37,305 bases of DNA from Thiobacillus sp. UBA6205 (GCA_002421825.1 DISR01000057.1:1-37305), one strand, 5' to 3'. Positions 17,090 through 26,155 are shown, counted from the first letter of the stretch. Made by a program: numbers and translations. Notes: generated from the sequence alone by a model not told the origin.

Positions 17090-18474
17090 CAGAAGAAGCC
17101 GAAACCGACCTGGAAAAGTTTTTCGACCTTGGGAATGATGCGTTTGTTAAGGACGAAAATGATCACGTGGTCTTCGGATTCGATCAGCGTGTCGTGATGC
17201 GCGATGATGACATTCTCGCCGCGGATGATGGCGCCGATGGTGGCGCCTTCCGGCAATTTGATCTCCTCGATGCGGCGGCCGACCACCCTGGATGTCTTGG
17301 CGTCGCCATGCACCACGACTTCCAGCGCCTCGGCCGCGCCTCGGCGCAGGCTGTGCACCACCGCCATGTCGCCGCGGCGGATCCTGGAAAGCAGAGGTCC
17401 CACGGTGGCCTGTGCCGGCGACACCGCAATGTCGATTTCGCCGCCCTGCACCAGGTCGACGTAGGACGCCCGGTTGATCAGGGCCAGCACGCGGTGCGCA
17501 CCCATGCGCTTGGCCAGCAGCGCGGACATGATGTTGTCCTCGTCGTCATTGGTCAGCGCGCAGAACATGTCCATGTCCTGCACGTTTTCCTGGTCGAGCA
17601 GTTCCTCGTCGGTGGCCTCTCCCTGCAACACCAGGGTACGGTTCAGTTCAGTGCCAAGCTGGGCGCAGCGCTGCTTGTTGTGGTCGATGACCTTGACTTC
17701 ATATTCGCGCTCGAGGATCGCCGCCAGGCGCTTGCCGATGTTGCCGCCGCCGGCGATCATGACCTTCTTGACCGGTCGGTCTATGCGGCGCAGTTCACGC
17801 ATCACGGGCTGGATATCTCCCTGCCTGGCGAGGAAAAACACTTCATCGCCAGGCTCGATCACCGTATGGCCCTCGGGCACGATGCCGCGGTCCCTGCGAA
17901 AAATCGCCGCTACCCGGCAATCCAGATCCGGCATGTGCTTGCGTATGACCTGCAGCTCGTGCCCGACCATGGGGCCGCCATGGTAGGCGCGCACCGCCAC
18001 CAGCCGCACGCGGCCGTCGGCAAAATCGAGCACCTGCAGCGCCTCCGGGTGCTCGACCAGGCGGCGCAGATAGTGGGTGATTTCCTGTTCCGGGCTGATG
18101 GTATGGTCGACAGCGAAATGCCTGTGCGCCAGGGTTTCCCCATCCGCTTCGTCCTCGGCAAGGTAGTCCGGCGAGCGCAGGCGCGCAACGCGCGTGGGCA
18201 CGTTGAATTCGCTGGCGCACAGCTTGCAGGCCACCAGGTTGGTCTCGTCGCTTTGGGTAACGGCCACGATCATGTCCGCATCTTCGGCCCCGGCTTTTTT
18301 CAGCACCGAGAGATGGGCGGCATGTCCCTGTACGGTGCGCAAGTCCAGGCGGTCCTGCAGCAGCGCCAGCCGCTCGCGATCCATGTCGACGACAGTAAGG
18401 TCGTTGTTTTCCGCCACCAGGCTTTCCGCCAGCGTACCGCCGACCTGACCGGCACCGAGGATGATGATTTTCAT
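17089..18474 (-). CDS. trkA: Trk potassium transporter regulatory subunit TrkA
   Basis: The 461-residue protein is the NAD(H)/nucleotide-binding gating subunit of Trk. It has two RCK units: the first Rossmann motif ILGAGQVGGTLAE is at residues 4-16, the second MIAGGGNIGKRLA near 235-247, each followed by a TrkA-C domain (for example RRDRGIVPEGHTVIEPGD near 195-212). The ATG has no Shine-Dalgarno; the upstream region is the pyrimidine-rich arm of element C. It is coupled to trkH by TGATG. Confidence 0.97.
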   Translation of the reverse strand: MKIIILGAGQVGGTLAESLVAENNDLTVVDMDRERLALLQDRLDLRTVQGHAAHLSVLKKAGAEDADMIVAVTQSDETNLVACKLCASEFNVPTRVARLRSPDYLAEDEADGETLAHRHFAVDHTISPEQEITHYLRRLVEHPEALQVLDFADGRVRLVAVRAYHGGPMVGHELQVIRKHMPDLDCRVAAIFRRDRGIVPEGHTVIEPGDEVFFLARQGDIQPVMRELRRIDRPVKKVMIAGGGNIGKRLAAILEREYEVKVIDHNKQRCAQLGTELNRTLVLQGEATDEELLDQENVQDMDMFCALTNDDEDNIMSALLAKRMGAHRVLALINRASYVDLVQGGEIDIAVSPAQATVGPLLSRIRRGDMAVVHSLRRGAAEALEVVVHGDAKTSRVVGRRIEEIKLPEGATIGAIIRGENVIIAHHDTLIESEDHVIIFVLNKRIIPKVEKLFQVGFGFF

Positions 18475-18483
18475 TTTCTTGTG

Positions 18484-18555
18484 AAGGGGGAAGGGTAGAG
18501 GGGGAAGGGTGGAGCCTGAACCCAGACCGCCCTTCTTCCTTTACCCTTCCCCTTT
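18484..18555. repeat. Inverted array of degenerate 7-bp units (element C)
   Basis: The left part is G/A-only over long stretches, in units such as GAAGGGG, GAAGGGT and AGAGGGG. Arms 18484-18509 and 18530-18555 pair at 22 of 26 positions around a 20-nt loop. It fills the spacer between the ntrX-like gene and trkA, both on the minus strand, and reaches to within 10 nt of the trkA start. Confidence 0.8.
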
Positions 18556-18561
18556 CCCACG

Positions 18562-19836
18562 TCAAAGGTCCTCGTCCAGCCGTTTACCATGCCGGATGTT
18601 GAGCTGCTTGAGCTTGCGGTAAAGGTGGGTGCGCTCGAGTCCGGCCTTGTCCGCCACCTTGGTCATGCTGCCGCCCTCCTTCTGGATGAGCTGCTCGAAA
18701 TACAGGCGTTCGAATACGTCGCGCGCCTCCCGCAACGGCGCATCCATGGGAATCATCTGCGCGATCGATGGGCTCGACTCCTGCTTGAGCGGCACCACCA
18801 CGCGGCTGACGTCCTCACTGGCGATTTCGTCGGACAAGGCCGCAATCGCCAGGGAACGCACGATGTTGTTGAGCTGGGGCAGGTTGCCGGGCCAGTCGAA
18901 ATGGCGCAGCTGGTTGAGCGCCGCAATGCTGAACTTGCGCGGCGGGCACTCGCCGCTTTCGATCAATTGCGTCAGCATGAAGTTGGCGATGTCGGGAATG
19001 TCCTCGCGATGCTCCCTGAGCGGCGGGATGTGCACGGTCACGGTCGACACCCTGTAGTAGAGGCGCGGGTCGAATTCGTTCGTCGCGATCAATTCGTCCA
19101 TGCTGCGGCTGGTCGCGCACACCAGCCTCGCGGTACTGCCGTTGAGCTTGTCGATCAGCAGCGACAGTCCTTTTTGCTCGAGCTTGTTGAGTTCGCACAG
19201 CTCGGGCAGGTAAAGGGTGCCGTTTTCGACCTTCTCCGCCAGTTCGGACGGGGAGGCCACCAACTGGCCGCGCTCGACAATCTCCACCCACGGCATGTTG
19301 GCGGGATGCAGGAAACGCGCGCACAAGTCGAAGCCGCTGCCCGGCTCGCCCGACAGCAGCACCGGGTGAGTATGGCCGGCAATCTGGGCCAGGCGCTTTT
19401 TCAGGTCCTGCACTACCTGGCTCTTGCCCAGGGCGGAAAGTTCGAAGGAGGGCGCCCGGCGCGGCGCGTCGGCCTTCTTGATGGCCTTGGTCACGGTAGC
19501 CAGCAGCTTGGCGAGCGCAATGGGCTTTTCCAGAAAATCCACCGCCCCGAGTTTGGTCGCCTCGACCGCTGTGTCGATGGTGGCATGCCCCGACATCATC
19601 ACCACCGGCATGGTGAGCTGGCCGCTGGCCGCCCATTCCTTGAGCAGCGTGACGCCGTCGGTATCCGGCATCCAGATATCGAGCAACACCAGATCGGGGC
19701 GCCGTTCGGAGCGATAGCGCCGCGCTTCCTCGGCGTTTTCGGCAACGTGCACGTCGTAACCTTCTTCGGCAAGGATCTCCGACAGCAGGTCACGGATGCC
19801 GACTTCGTCGTCCACTACCAATACATAACCGCTCAC
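18562..19836 (-). CDS. NtrX-like response regulator with degenerate AAA+ domain
   Basis: The 424-residue protein has an intact receiver (D9, D10, phospho-acceptor D53 in LVLLDIW, K104 in FLEKP), a sigma-54-activator-type central region and a C-terminal Fis-type helix-turn-helix (KVADKAGLERTHLYRKLKQL). The central domain looks inactive. The P-loop reads GEPGSGFD (163-170) with Phe at the Lys position, GAFTGA and its surroundings are absent between residues 181 and 205, and Walker B reads LYLPEL with Pro211 for Asp. It probably binds DNA under phosphorylation control without driving sigma-54. Start GTG; GTGA overlap with the kinase gene. Confidence 0.85.
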   Translation of the reverse strand: MSGYVLVVDDEVGIRDLLSEILAEEGYDVHVAENAEEARRYRSERRPDLVLLDIWMPDTDGVTLLKEWAASGQLTMPVVMMSGHATIDTAVEATKLGAVDFLEKPIALAKLLATVTKAIKKADAPRRAPSFELSALGKSQVVQDLKKRLAQIAGHTHPVLLSGEPGSGFDLCARFLHPANMPWVEIVERGQLVASPSELAEKVENGTLYLPELCELNKLEQKGLSLLIDKLNGSTARLVCATSRSMDELIATNEFDPRLYYRVSTVTVHIPPLREHREDIPDIANFMLTQLIESGECPPRKFSIAALNQLRHFDWPGNLPQLNNIVRSLAIAALSDEIASEDVSRVVVPLKQESSPSIAQMIPMDAPLREARDVFERLYFEQLIQKEGGSMTKVADKAGLERTHLYRKLKQLNIRHGKRLDEDL

Positions 19837-21965
19837 TGCTTACCCCCCGTGGATCCCCTGTAAACCGGCAACGTTACACATACGCATGCGCCTCCGCCAG
19901 GCATATTTTCCACCCGGATGCTTCCCTTGAGCTCTTCAACGATTTTCTTCACCACCGGCAAACCCAGTCCCGTGCCCTTTGACTTCGTCGTGGCGTACGG
20001 CTCGAACATCCTCGCCATCATATGGTCGGAAAAGCCCGGGCCGTTGTCGGCAATGGCAAGCCTGACGCCGTCTTCCGCCGCCTCGGTGTGTATGCGGATC
20101 CGCCCTTCCGGCTTGCCGGCCAGCGCATCCTGCGCATTTTGCAACAAATTATGTATCACTTGGCGCAGGAGTGTGGAGTCCCCGGCCACCAAGGGCAGAG
20201 CCGGGGGCAAATCAGGCTGCATGCCCGAGCCGTCATACAGGGTCAGCACCTCGCGCACCAAGGCATTCAGGTCCAGCGGCGCAATCTGTGCGCTGGGCAT
20301 GCGCGCATAGCTGGCAAAGGCATCCACCATGCCTTTCATGGCGCCGACCTGGTTGACGATGGTGCCGGTCGCGCGCACCAGCATCTCGGCATCGTTGCCG
20401 GCAAGCTTGTCTTTCAGCCTGAGCGAAAGGCGCTCGGCGGAAAGCTGGATCGGAGTCAACGGATTCTTGATTTCATGCGCAAGCCGGCGCGCCACCTCAC
20501 CCCAGGCTGCATCGCGCTCGGCACGGATAAGCTTGGTCACGTCGTCGAACACCAGAGTGTAGCCGCGCCGCACTTCCTCCGGCAGCTTGCTGCCGCGCGC
20601 CAGCAGTATCTGCATGTGGCCGGGCCGGGGAAATTCCATCTGCGCATTCCAGTCCTCGCCTTCGGCGGCGATGAAACGCTCCGCGATCTGTTCGCCGAGC
20701 TTGCGCAAGGGCGAAGCAGGTTCGCCCCACTCTACCAGCGGCTTGCCCAAAAGATCTTCGTTGCCCGCTTCGAGTATGCGCACGGTGGCGTCGTTAATGG
20801 CGCGCACGCGCAGCTTGTGATCCAGCGCGACCACGCCCGAAGAAAGATTCGCCAGCACGCTCTCCAGATAGGCCTTGGCCTGCTCGGTCTGCAGCTGATT
20901 GCGCTCGGCCTCGCCGCGCGCCTCGGACAACTGGCGCGTCATGTCGTTGAAGGACTGGATCAGCGCGCCCAGTTCGTCCCGGCTCTGCACGGCCTGCATC
21001 TGCGAGAAATCGCCCTTGGCCACCGCACGCGTGCCGCGCGCCAGGGTGCGCAAGGGCGCACCCATCTTGTCGGACAGAAGATAGGCCAAGGCAATGGTCA
21101 GCAAGAGCGCCAGCAGCAGGGTGAGGGTGAGCGCCATGCCGTACATGCGCTTCAACCCCAGGCGCGAGGTGGCGATCTCCTGATAATCGCGGTAGGCGCT
21201 TTGCACTGCCTCCGCGTCTCTGGCCAGGCTGGGCGGCACCGCGTGCAAGACCTGCAGCACGCGTGTTTCGCCGGCGAACGAGGTGCTGTAGACCGGCACC
21301 AGCACGCGCATGACCAGACCTTTCTCCGGCAGGTCATCTACCCGGCTGTAAGACTTCTCCTGCAACACCTGCCAGAGTATGGCGCGCTCCGGGATCTCGG
21401 GCAGCAACCCGGCCTGTTCGCCGGCCGCAGTCACAATCACGCCGCCCTTGTCGTCGAAAAGCGTGGCTTCGTTCACGGCAGCCTGCTCGCGCAGGGTAGA
21501 CAGCATGGTAATGACCGAACCCGGCCCCGCGTCGGACAGGGCCAGGGCCATGCGCTCGGTTTTCTTTGTAAGATCGACCAGCAAATCGTCCAGTGCGGCC
21601 TGGCCCAGGTTTACGCCGGAGCCGAGCGCCGTGTCGACGCGCACGTCGAACCAGGTCTCAATGCTGCGGTTGAGGAAAAATACCGAGGCACTGAATACCA
21701 CCGTCGCCGGCAGCAGGGCAACCAGCCCGAACCACAGCATCAGGCGGAAGGTCAGCTTGCTGCCGAAGACGCCCGCTCGGATGCGTCGCCGCATCTGCCA
21801 GAGTTGCCACCCCACCAATGCCAGCAGGGCAACCGCAATGACGCTGCCCGCCACCAGCAGCGTGGGAAAGCCTTCGGAAAGCAGGGGCGTGTCGCCGCTT
21901 GCCGGAAACAGCAACGCCACTACGGCAGCCCCGAGCATCGCGGCGGCGGCCAGCAGATAACGCAT
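19833..21965 (-). CDS. NtrY-like sensor histidine kinase
   Basis: The 710-residue membrane kinase has helices near residues 5-22, 33-52 and 70-92, a large periplasmic-side region, another helix near 280-300, a HAMP segment (MGAPLRTLARGTRAVAKGDF), a PAS region, then a DHp domain with the phospho-acceptor His at about 497 in RRLAHEIKNPLTP. The ATPase boxes are N (HNLLQNAQDAL), G1 (ADNGPGFSD) and G2 (GTGLGLPVVKKIVEEL). It is the partner of the adjacent NtrX-like regulator. The start at 21965 is chosen because it overlaps the upstream stop (TGATG). Signal unknown. Confidence 0.9.
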   Translation of the reverse strand: MRYLLAAAAMLGAAVVALLFPASGDTPLLSEGFPTLLVAGSVIAVALLALVGWQLWQMRRRIRAGVFGSKLTFRLMLWFGLVALLPATVVFSASVFFLNRSIETWFDVRVDTALGSGVNLGQAALDDLLVDLTKKTERMALALSDAGPGSVITMLSTLREQAAVNEATLFDDKGGVIVTAAGEQAGLLPEIPERAILWQVLQEKSYSRVDDLPEKGLVMRVLVPVYSTSFAGETRVLQVLHAVPPSLARDAEAVQSAYRDYQEIATSRLGLKRMYGMALTLTLLLALLLTIALAYLLSDKMGAPLRTLARGTRAVAKGDFSQMQAVQSRDELGALIQSFNDMTRQLSEARGEAERNQLQTEQAKAYLESVLANLSSGVVALDHKLRVRAINDATVRILEAGNEDLLGKPLVEWGEPASPLRKLGEQIAERFIAAEGEDWNAQMEFPRPGHMQILLARGSKLPEEVRRGYTLVFDDVTKLIRAERDAAWGEVARRLAHEIKNPLTPIQLSAERLSLRLKDKLAGNDAEMLVRATGTIVNQVGAMKGMVDAFASYARMPSAQIAPLDLNALVREVLTLYDGSGMQPDLPPALPLVAGDSTLLRQVIHNLLQNAQDALAGKPEGRIRIHTEAAEDGVRLAIADNGPGFSDHMMARMFEPYATTKSKGTGLGLPVVKKIVEELKGSIRVENMPGGGACVCVTLPVYRGSTGGKQ

Positions 21966-22537
21966 CAGGGTGTGACTTCCCACTCGTACCAATCGCTTTC
22001 CGCTTCCCATTTGCCGGAAGCCAGGGCATTGATCTGCAGCGGCTTGGACAACTGTCCGACATCCAGGCGAAGGCGCAAGGCCGCCAAGTAGACATTGCCG
22101 GGCTTTAGCGTCCTGCCCGGAACGATCACCCAGTTTTCGCTGCGCCCAAGCTCGGCCAACGCTTCGGGCAGGGTGTCATAGGCCTTGAAGCCCTCGGTGG
22201 TTTCAAGCTGGTAGCGCCGCGTCAGCGGGCTGTAGTTGAGACGCCCGCTGCGGGCGATCGCGGCCAGATCCTCGTTGATCCACCATGGGCGTATGCGCTC
22301 GAGCTTCACCTCGGTCAAGAAATTGAGCGGAATGCCTTTTTTCAAGGCTTCCTCCTGGGTATGGTTGAGCCGTACATCCAGGGCGGCATCCAGCACCCAG
22401 TTGTCGCCCGCCGGCCTGAGCGCCGCATACAGTACGCTGACCGCATCGTCGGCGGCCCGGGCTGGCATGGCCGAAAAAAACAGAAAGCACAGGAACAGCA
22501 AGCCGCGGCCGGCCGAAAGCCTATTCGGGCGCCGCAT
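21965..22537 (-). CDS. DUF4390 exported protein
   Basis: The 190-residue protein starts MRRPNRLSAGRG, followed by a hydrophobic stretch and a likely cut after MPARA (about residue 28). The mature part has the DUF4390 pattern: LDVRLNHTQEEALKKGIPLNF, RIRPWWINEDL, RSGRLNYSPLTRRYQL and ENWVIVPG. The function is unknown; the steady position just before an ntrYX-like pair suggests an envelope role tied to that sensor. The ATG at 22537 overlaps the 3' end of rsmB by 17 nt, and the stop overlaps the kinase start. Confidence 0.85.
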   Translation of the reverse strand: MRRPNRLSAGRGLLFLCFLFFSAMPARAADDAVSVLYAALRPAGDNWVLDAALDVRLNHTQEEALKKGIPLNFLTEVKLERIRPWWINEDLAAIARSGRLNYSPLTRRYQLETTEGFKAYDTLPEALAELGRSENWVIVPGRTLKPGNVYLAALRLRLDVGQLSKPLQINALASGKWEAESDWYEWEVTP

Positions 22538-23804
22538 GGGCGCGCTGGAGCAACGCATAGTAAAAACCGTCGTGGTCATCATCTGGCAAAAGTTGGCCGT
22601 TGCCCAGCTCCGGTGGCAGCGCCAGCAATGATGCGTCGGCCTGGCGCGCCAGGAAACTTTCTATCTGCTGCGCGTTTTCCTCGGGGAAGGTGGAGCAGGT
22701 TGCATAAAGCAATTTACCACCGGGCGCGAGCGTCTGCCAGAGCGCGTCGAGAATCGCCGCCTGCTGGCGGGCGAATTTGGCGATGTCCGCGGGCCTTCGC
22801 AGCCACTTGATGTCGGGATTGCGCCTGACCACGCCGGAGGCGGAGCAGGGCACGTCGGCGAGGATGCGCTCGAACGGCCGCCCGTTCCACCAGTCCTGCG
22901 GCGAGCCCGCGTCGCCGACCCGCAGCTCCGCATTCAAGCCCAGGCGCGCGAGGTTCTGCCGCACGCGCTCAAGTCGCGCCGCATCGGCATCGAGCGCCAG
23001 CAGCGCGCAATCTGCGAGTTCCAGGATATGGCCGGTCTTGCCGCCGGGTGCGGCGCAGGCATCGAGCACGCGCATGCCGTCCCGCACGTCCAGGATGCGC
23101 GCGGCCCATTGCGCACCGGCGTCCTGCACCGAGACGCGGCCGTCGGCGAAGCCCGGCAGCCTGTCCACGGCAACCGGCTTTTCCAGGGTGAGCGCGTCTT
23201 CCCCGCTCTGGCGCGCCACCATGCCGGCGGCCGCGAGCCCGGCCAGATACGCCGCGACCGTGCCTTTGCGGCAATTGACCCGGAGCGTCATGGGCGGGTG
23301 AAGCTGGCTGGCGGAAAGAACGGACTCCCATTGCCCGGGGTAGGCCAGTTTCAGCTTTTCCACCCACCAGTCTGGGAAATTGGTGCGGCCGGCCCGGGTT
23401 TGCTTCGCCGCTTCCAGCAAATCCTCGCGCTGCCGCAAGAAATTGCGCAGCACCGCATTGACCAGGCCTTTCAGATGATGCGGCGCGGCTTTCACCGCAT
23501 TGTCGACCACCGCATAAGGCGCCTCCCTTGTATAGGCCAGGAGGTAGAGCGCGGCCAGCAGCAGGGCGTGGACATATTTGTCATCCGGCGGCTTTTTCAG
23601 GAGTCGTGACAGCACGGCTTCGAGCGTGCCCTTGTAGCGTAACGTGCCATAGGCCATGTCGAGCACCGGGCCGCGCCCCACAGGGTTCAGCGTGACGGCT
23701 TCGAGCGCCTGCGTCAGCGTGCGGCCCTGCAGCACCCTGGAAAGCACATCGGCGGCCAGCGCCGCCGATACATTGGAGGGGCCGCCCTGGGGCTTATGCG
23801 CCAC
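22521..23804 (-). CDS. rsmB: 16S rRNA (cytosine-967-C5)-methyltransferase
   Basis: The 427-residue protein (E. coli RsmB has 429) methylates C967 of 16S rRNA. It has an N-terminal NusB-like RNA-binding domain (LLAALYLLAYTREAPYAVVD near 85) and a C-terminal methyltransferase with SAM motif DACAAPGGKTGH near 245, ADVPCSASGVVRRNPD near 312 and the catalytic Cys in LLYATCSTFPEEN near 365. The GTG at 23804 is preferred since the family N-terminus starts there; it overlaps htpX by 11 nt. The order fmt, htpX, rsmB, DUF4390 places it in one long minus-strand run. Confidence 0.93.
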   Translation of the reverse strand: MAHKPQGGPSNVSAALAADVLSRVLQGRTLTQALEAVTLNPVGRGPVLDMAYGTLRYKGTLEAVLSRLLKKPPDDKYVHALLLAALYLLAYTREAPYAVVDNAVKAAPHHLKGLVNAVLRNFLRQREDLLEAAKQTRAGRTNFPDWWVEKLKLAYPGQWESVLSASQLHPPMTLRVNCRKGTVAAYLAGLAAAGMVARQSGEDALTLEKPVAVDRLPGFADGRVSVQDAGAQWAARILDVRDGMRVLDACAAPGGKTGHILELADCALLALDADAARLERVRQNLARLGLNAELRVGDAGSPQDWWNGRPFERILADVPCSASGVVRRNPDIKWLRRPADIAKFARQQAAILDALWQTLAPGGKLLYATCSTFPEENAQQIESFLARQADASLLALPPELGNGQLLPDDDHDGFYYALLQRAHAAPE

Positions 23805-24636
23805 GCGCAATGGCCAGCAGCTTCGCCACCCGGACATCGGTCGACGGATGGGTGGAGAACAGGCTCTTGATGCCGTTGCCCGAGAGCGGGTTGATGATCA
23901 TCATCTGCGCGGTTTCCGGATGCGCGTCCGCCACCGGCATGGGCAGACCCCTGGCGTAGGCCTCGATCTTCCTCAGTGCCGCAGCGAGCGCCTCGGGGTC
24001 GCCGGAAATCTCCGCGCCGCCGGCGTCGGCGCCAAATTCGCGGCTCCTGGAAATCGCCATCTGGATCAGCATGGCGGCGATCGGCGCGATGATCATCACC
24101 GCCAGCGCCACAAAAGGATGGGCGCGGTTGTCGCCGCGTCCGCCGAAGAACATGGCGAAATTGGCCAGCATGGAAATGGCGCCCGCCACCGTCGCGCTCA
24201 GGGTCGAGATCAGGATGTCGCGGTTCTTGACGTGCGCGAGCTCGTGCGCCATCACCCCGCGCAGTTCGCGCTCGGACAAAAGCTGCAGGATGCCGCGCGT
24301 GGCCGCCACCGCCGCGTGCTCGGGATTGCGCCCGGTGGCGAAGGCATTGGGCTGGGCCTCGTCGATGATGTACACGCGCGGCATGGGCAGGCGGGCATTG
24401 GCGGCGAGCTCCTTCACCATGGCGTAATAGCGGCCGCCGCTCTGCGCGTCCACTTCCTGCGCGCGGTACATGCGCAGCACCACCTTGTCGGAGTTCCAGT
24501 AGGCGAACACGTTCATGCCGGCACCGATCAAAAGCGCGATCAGCATGCCCTGCGCGCCGCCCAGCGCCATGCCCACCGCGCCGAACAGCGCGACTATGCC
24601 GGCCATGAGGAGGGTGGTCTTGATCCAGTTGAACAT
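23794..24636 (-). CDS. htpX: Membrane zinc metalloprotease HtpX
   Basis: The 280-residue inner-membrane protease degrades misfolded membrane proteins. It has two N-terminal helices (residues 6-24 and 29-46), the zinc motif HELAHVKNRD near 130-139, two more helices, and the third zinc ligand in SREFGADAGG near 196. The ATG at 24636 follows AAGGAC; longer in-frame starts run back into fmt and were rejected. A candidate heat-shock promoter lies at 24681-24705. Confidence 0.96.
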   Translation of the reverse strand: MFNWIKTTLLMAGIVALFGAVGMALGGAQGMLIALLIGAGMNVFAYWNSDKVVLRMYRAQEVDAQSGGRYYAMVKELAANARLPMPRVYIIDEAQPNAFATGRNPEHAAVAATRGILQLLSERELRGVMAHELAHVKNRDILISTLSATVAGAISMLANFAMFFGGRGDNRAHPFVALAVMIIAPIAAMLIQMAISRSREFGADAGGAEISGDPEALAAALRKIEAYARGLPMPVADAHPETAQMMIINPLSGNGIKSLFSTHPSTDVRVAKLLAIARGA

Positions 24637-24680
24637 GTCCTTGGATTGCTCCTTAAAACAGCTTCGGGTCCGCACTGTAG

Positions 24681-24705
24681 ATGCGGTACCGACCAAAAAA
24701 TTCAA
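24681..24705 (-). promoter_or_regulatory. Candidate RpoH (sigma-32) promoter of htpX
   Basis: On the minus strand TTGAAT (24705-24700) and CCGCAT (24686-24681) are separated by 13 nt. They resemble the heat-shock consensus CTTGAA and CCCCAT with 13-15 nt spacing. The -35 overlaps the fmt stop codon. The position, about 45 nt before the htpX start, fits the role of HtpX in stress. Confidence 0.4.
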
Positions 24706-25622
24706 TTGCTTAACGAGGCACCCGGCAAAATTTTCAAGCCGGAAAGAAACGCGCGCGCATCCACGCGCCGGGCCCCGGCCTTCTGCAGCTCCATCAGCTG
24801 CAAAGCGCCCTCGCCGCAGGCCACCAGCAGGCGGTTCGCTGCCGCTTCGAGAATTTCTCCCGGGTGGCCTTTTCCGGGCACGGCTTGTGCCTGCCAGATT
24901 TTCAGCGGCTCGCCGCTGAAAATCGTCCACGCCCCGGGTACGGGATTAAAGGCGCGAACCTTGCGCGCCAGCACCGCCGCAGGCTGAGCCCAGTCGAGCC
25001 GGGCGTCCTCCCTGGACAGCTTGCTTGCATAGGTCACCCCTTGCTCCGGTTGCGGAACCGCCTTCAGTTCTTCCAGTTTCGACAGCGCCTCGACGATGGC
25101 CGCAGCACCCAGTTCGGCCAGCTTGTCGTGCAGGCTGGCGCCGCTGTCGGTGTCGAGGATGAGCAGGCGCTTTTCCAGCAGCACCGGTCCGGTGTCCAGT
25201 CCGGCTTCCATTTGCATGATGCAAATGCCGGTCTCGGCATCGCCCGCCTCGATGGCGCGCTGGATCGGTGCCGCGCCGCGCCAGCGGGGCAGCAGCGAGG
25301 CGTGGATGTTGAGGCAGCCGCGCGCCGGAATGTCCAGCACCGCCTGCGGCAGGATGAGCCCGTAGGCGGCGACCACCATGACTTCGGCACCGGCTTCCTT
25401 GATGGGCTGATGGCTGGCGGAGTCCTTGAGGCTTTCCGGCTGGAAGACCGGAATGCCGTGCTTTTCCGCTTCCTGTTTGACCGGGCTGGGCGCGAGCTTC
25501 ATGCCGCGGCCGCTGGGCCGGTCCGGCTGGGTCAGCACCAGCGCCACTTCATGGCCGGCCTCGATGATCGCCGCCAAGGCAAGCCGCGCGAATTCGGGCG
25601 TGCCCGCGAAGATGATTTTCAT
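24702..25622 (-). CDS. fmt: Methionyl-tRNA formyltransferase
   Basis: The 306-residue enzyme adds a formyl group to initiator Met-tRNA. Signatures are IIFAGTPEFA at the start, LTQPDRPSGRGMKL near 31-44, AAYGLILP near 86, and the folate-binding core NIHASLLPRWRGAAPIQ near 105-121 with the catalytic Asn and His, then IMQMEAGLDTGPVL. The start overlaps the def stop by 1 nt (TGATG), so formylation and deformylation enzymes are co-translated. Confidence 0.97.
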   Translation of the reverse strand: MKIIFAGTPEFARLALAAIIEAGHEVALVLTQPDRPSGRGMKLAPSPVKQEAEKHGIPVFQPESLKDSASHQPIKEAGAEVMVVAAYGLILPQAVLDIPARGCLNIHASLLPRWRGAAPIQRAIEAGDAETGICIMQMEAGLDTGPVLLEKRLLILDTDSGASLHDKLAELGAAAIVEALSKLEELKAVPQPEQGVTYASKLSREDARLDWAQPAAVLARKVRAFNPVPGAWTIFSGEPLKIWQAQAVPGKGHPGEILEAAANRLLVACGEGALQLMELQKAGARRVDARAFLSGLKILPGASLSN

Positions 25623-26155
25623 CAGAGCACCGGCTGGCGCTCGGTATGGGCCTGCTTGTGCTCGCGCTCCTGCTTGACCAGCTTGGTCTTGATGCGCACC
25701 TGCTTGAGGCGCGAAAGGTATTCCACGAACACGCGGCCCATCAGGTGATCCATCTCGTGCTGCACGCAGACGGCGAGCAGGCCGTCCGCGTCGAACTCGC
25801 AGGGCTGGCCGTCGCGGTTCAGGGCGCGTACGCGGATTTTTTCGGCGCGGCGGACCTTGTCGTAGATGCCGGGTACGGACAGGCAGCCCTCTTCCCATTC
25901 GATATCGCCGGATCTGGAAAGGATTTCCGGGTTGATCAGCACGCGCAGGTCGGAATGGTCTTCGCTGATGTCAATGACGATAACGCGCTCGTGCACATTG
26001 ACCTGGGTCGCCGCCAGGCCGATGCCGGGCGCGGCGTACATGGTCTCGGCCATGTCGTCGACCAGTTTGCGGATGCGCTCGTCTACCTTCTGCACCGGTT
26101 TGGCCACGGTGTGCAGGCGGGGATCGGGATAGCGGAGGATGTTAAGCTTGGCCAT
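25622..26155 (-). CDS. def: Peptide deformylase
   Basis: The 177-residue metalloenzyme removes the formyl group from new proteins. All three motifs are present: GIGLAATQ near 44-51, EEGCLSVPG near 88-96 with the metal-binding Cys, and QHEMDHLMG near 132-140 with the two His ligands and catalytic Glu. The start MAKLNILRYPDPRL is typical. It is the first gene of the def-fmt pair. The ribosome site is weak. Confidence 0.97.
   Translation of the reverse strand: MAKLNILRYPDPRLHTVAKPVQKVDERIRKLVDDMAETMYAAPGIGLAATQVNVHERVIVIDISEDHSDLRVLINPEILSRSGDIEWEEGCLSVPGIYDKVRRAEKIRVRALNRDGQPCEFDADGLLAVCVQHEMDHLMGRVFVEYLSRLKQVRIKTKLVKQEREHKQAHTERQPVL

Noticed and set aside
20022..22091. 689-codon plus-strand frame antisense to the NtrY-like kinase
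   Set aside because: His/Gln/Arg-rich translation without motifs; the kinase on the other strand has all catalytic boxes.
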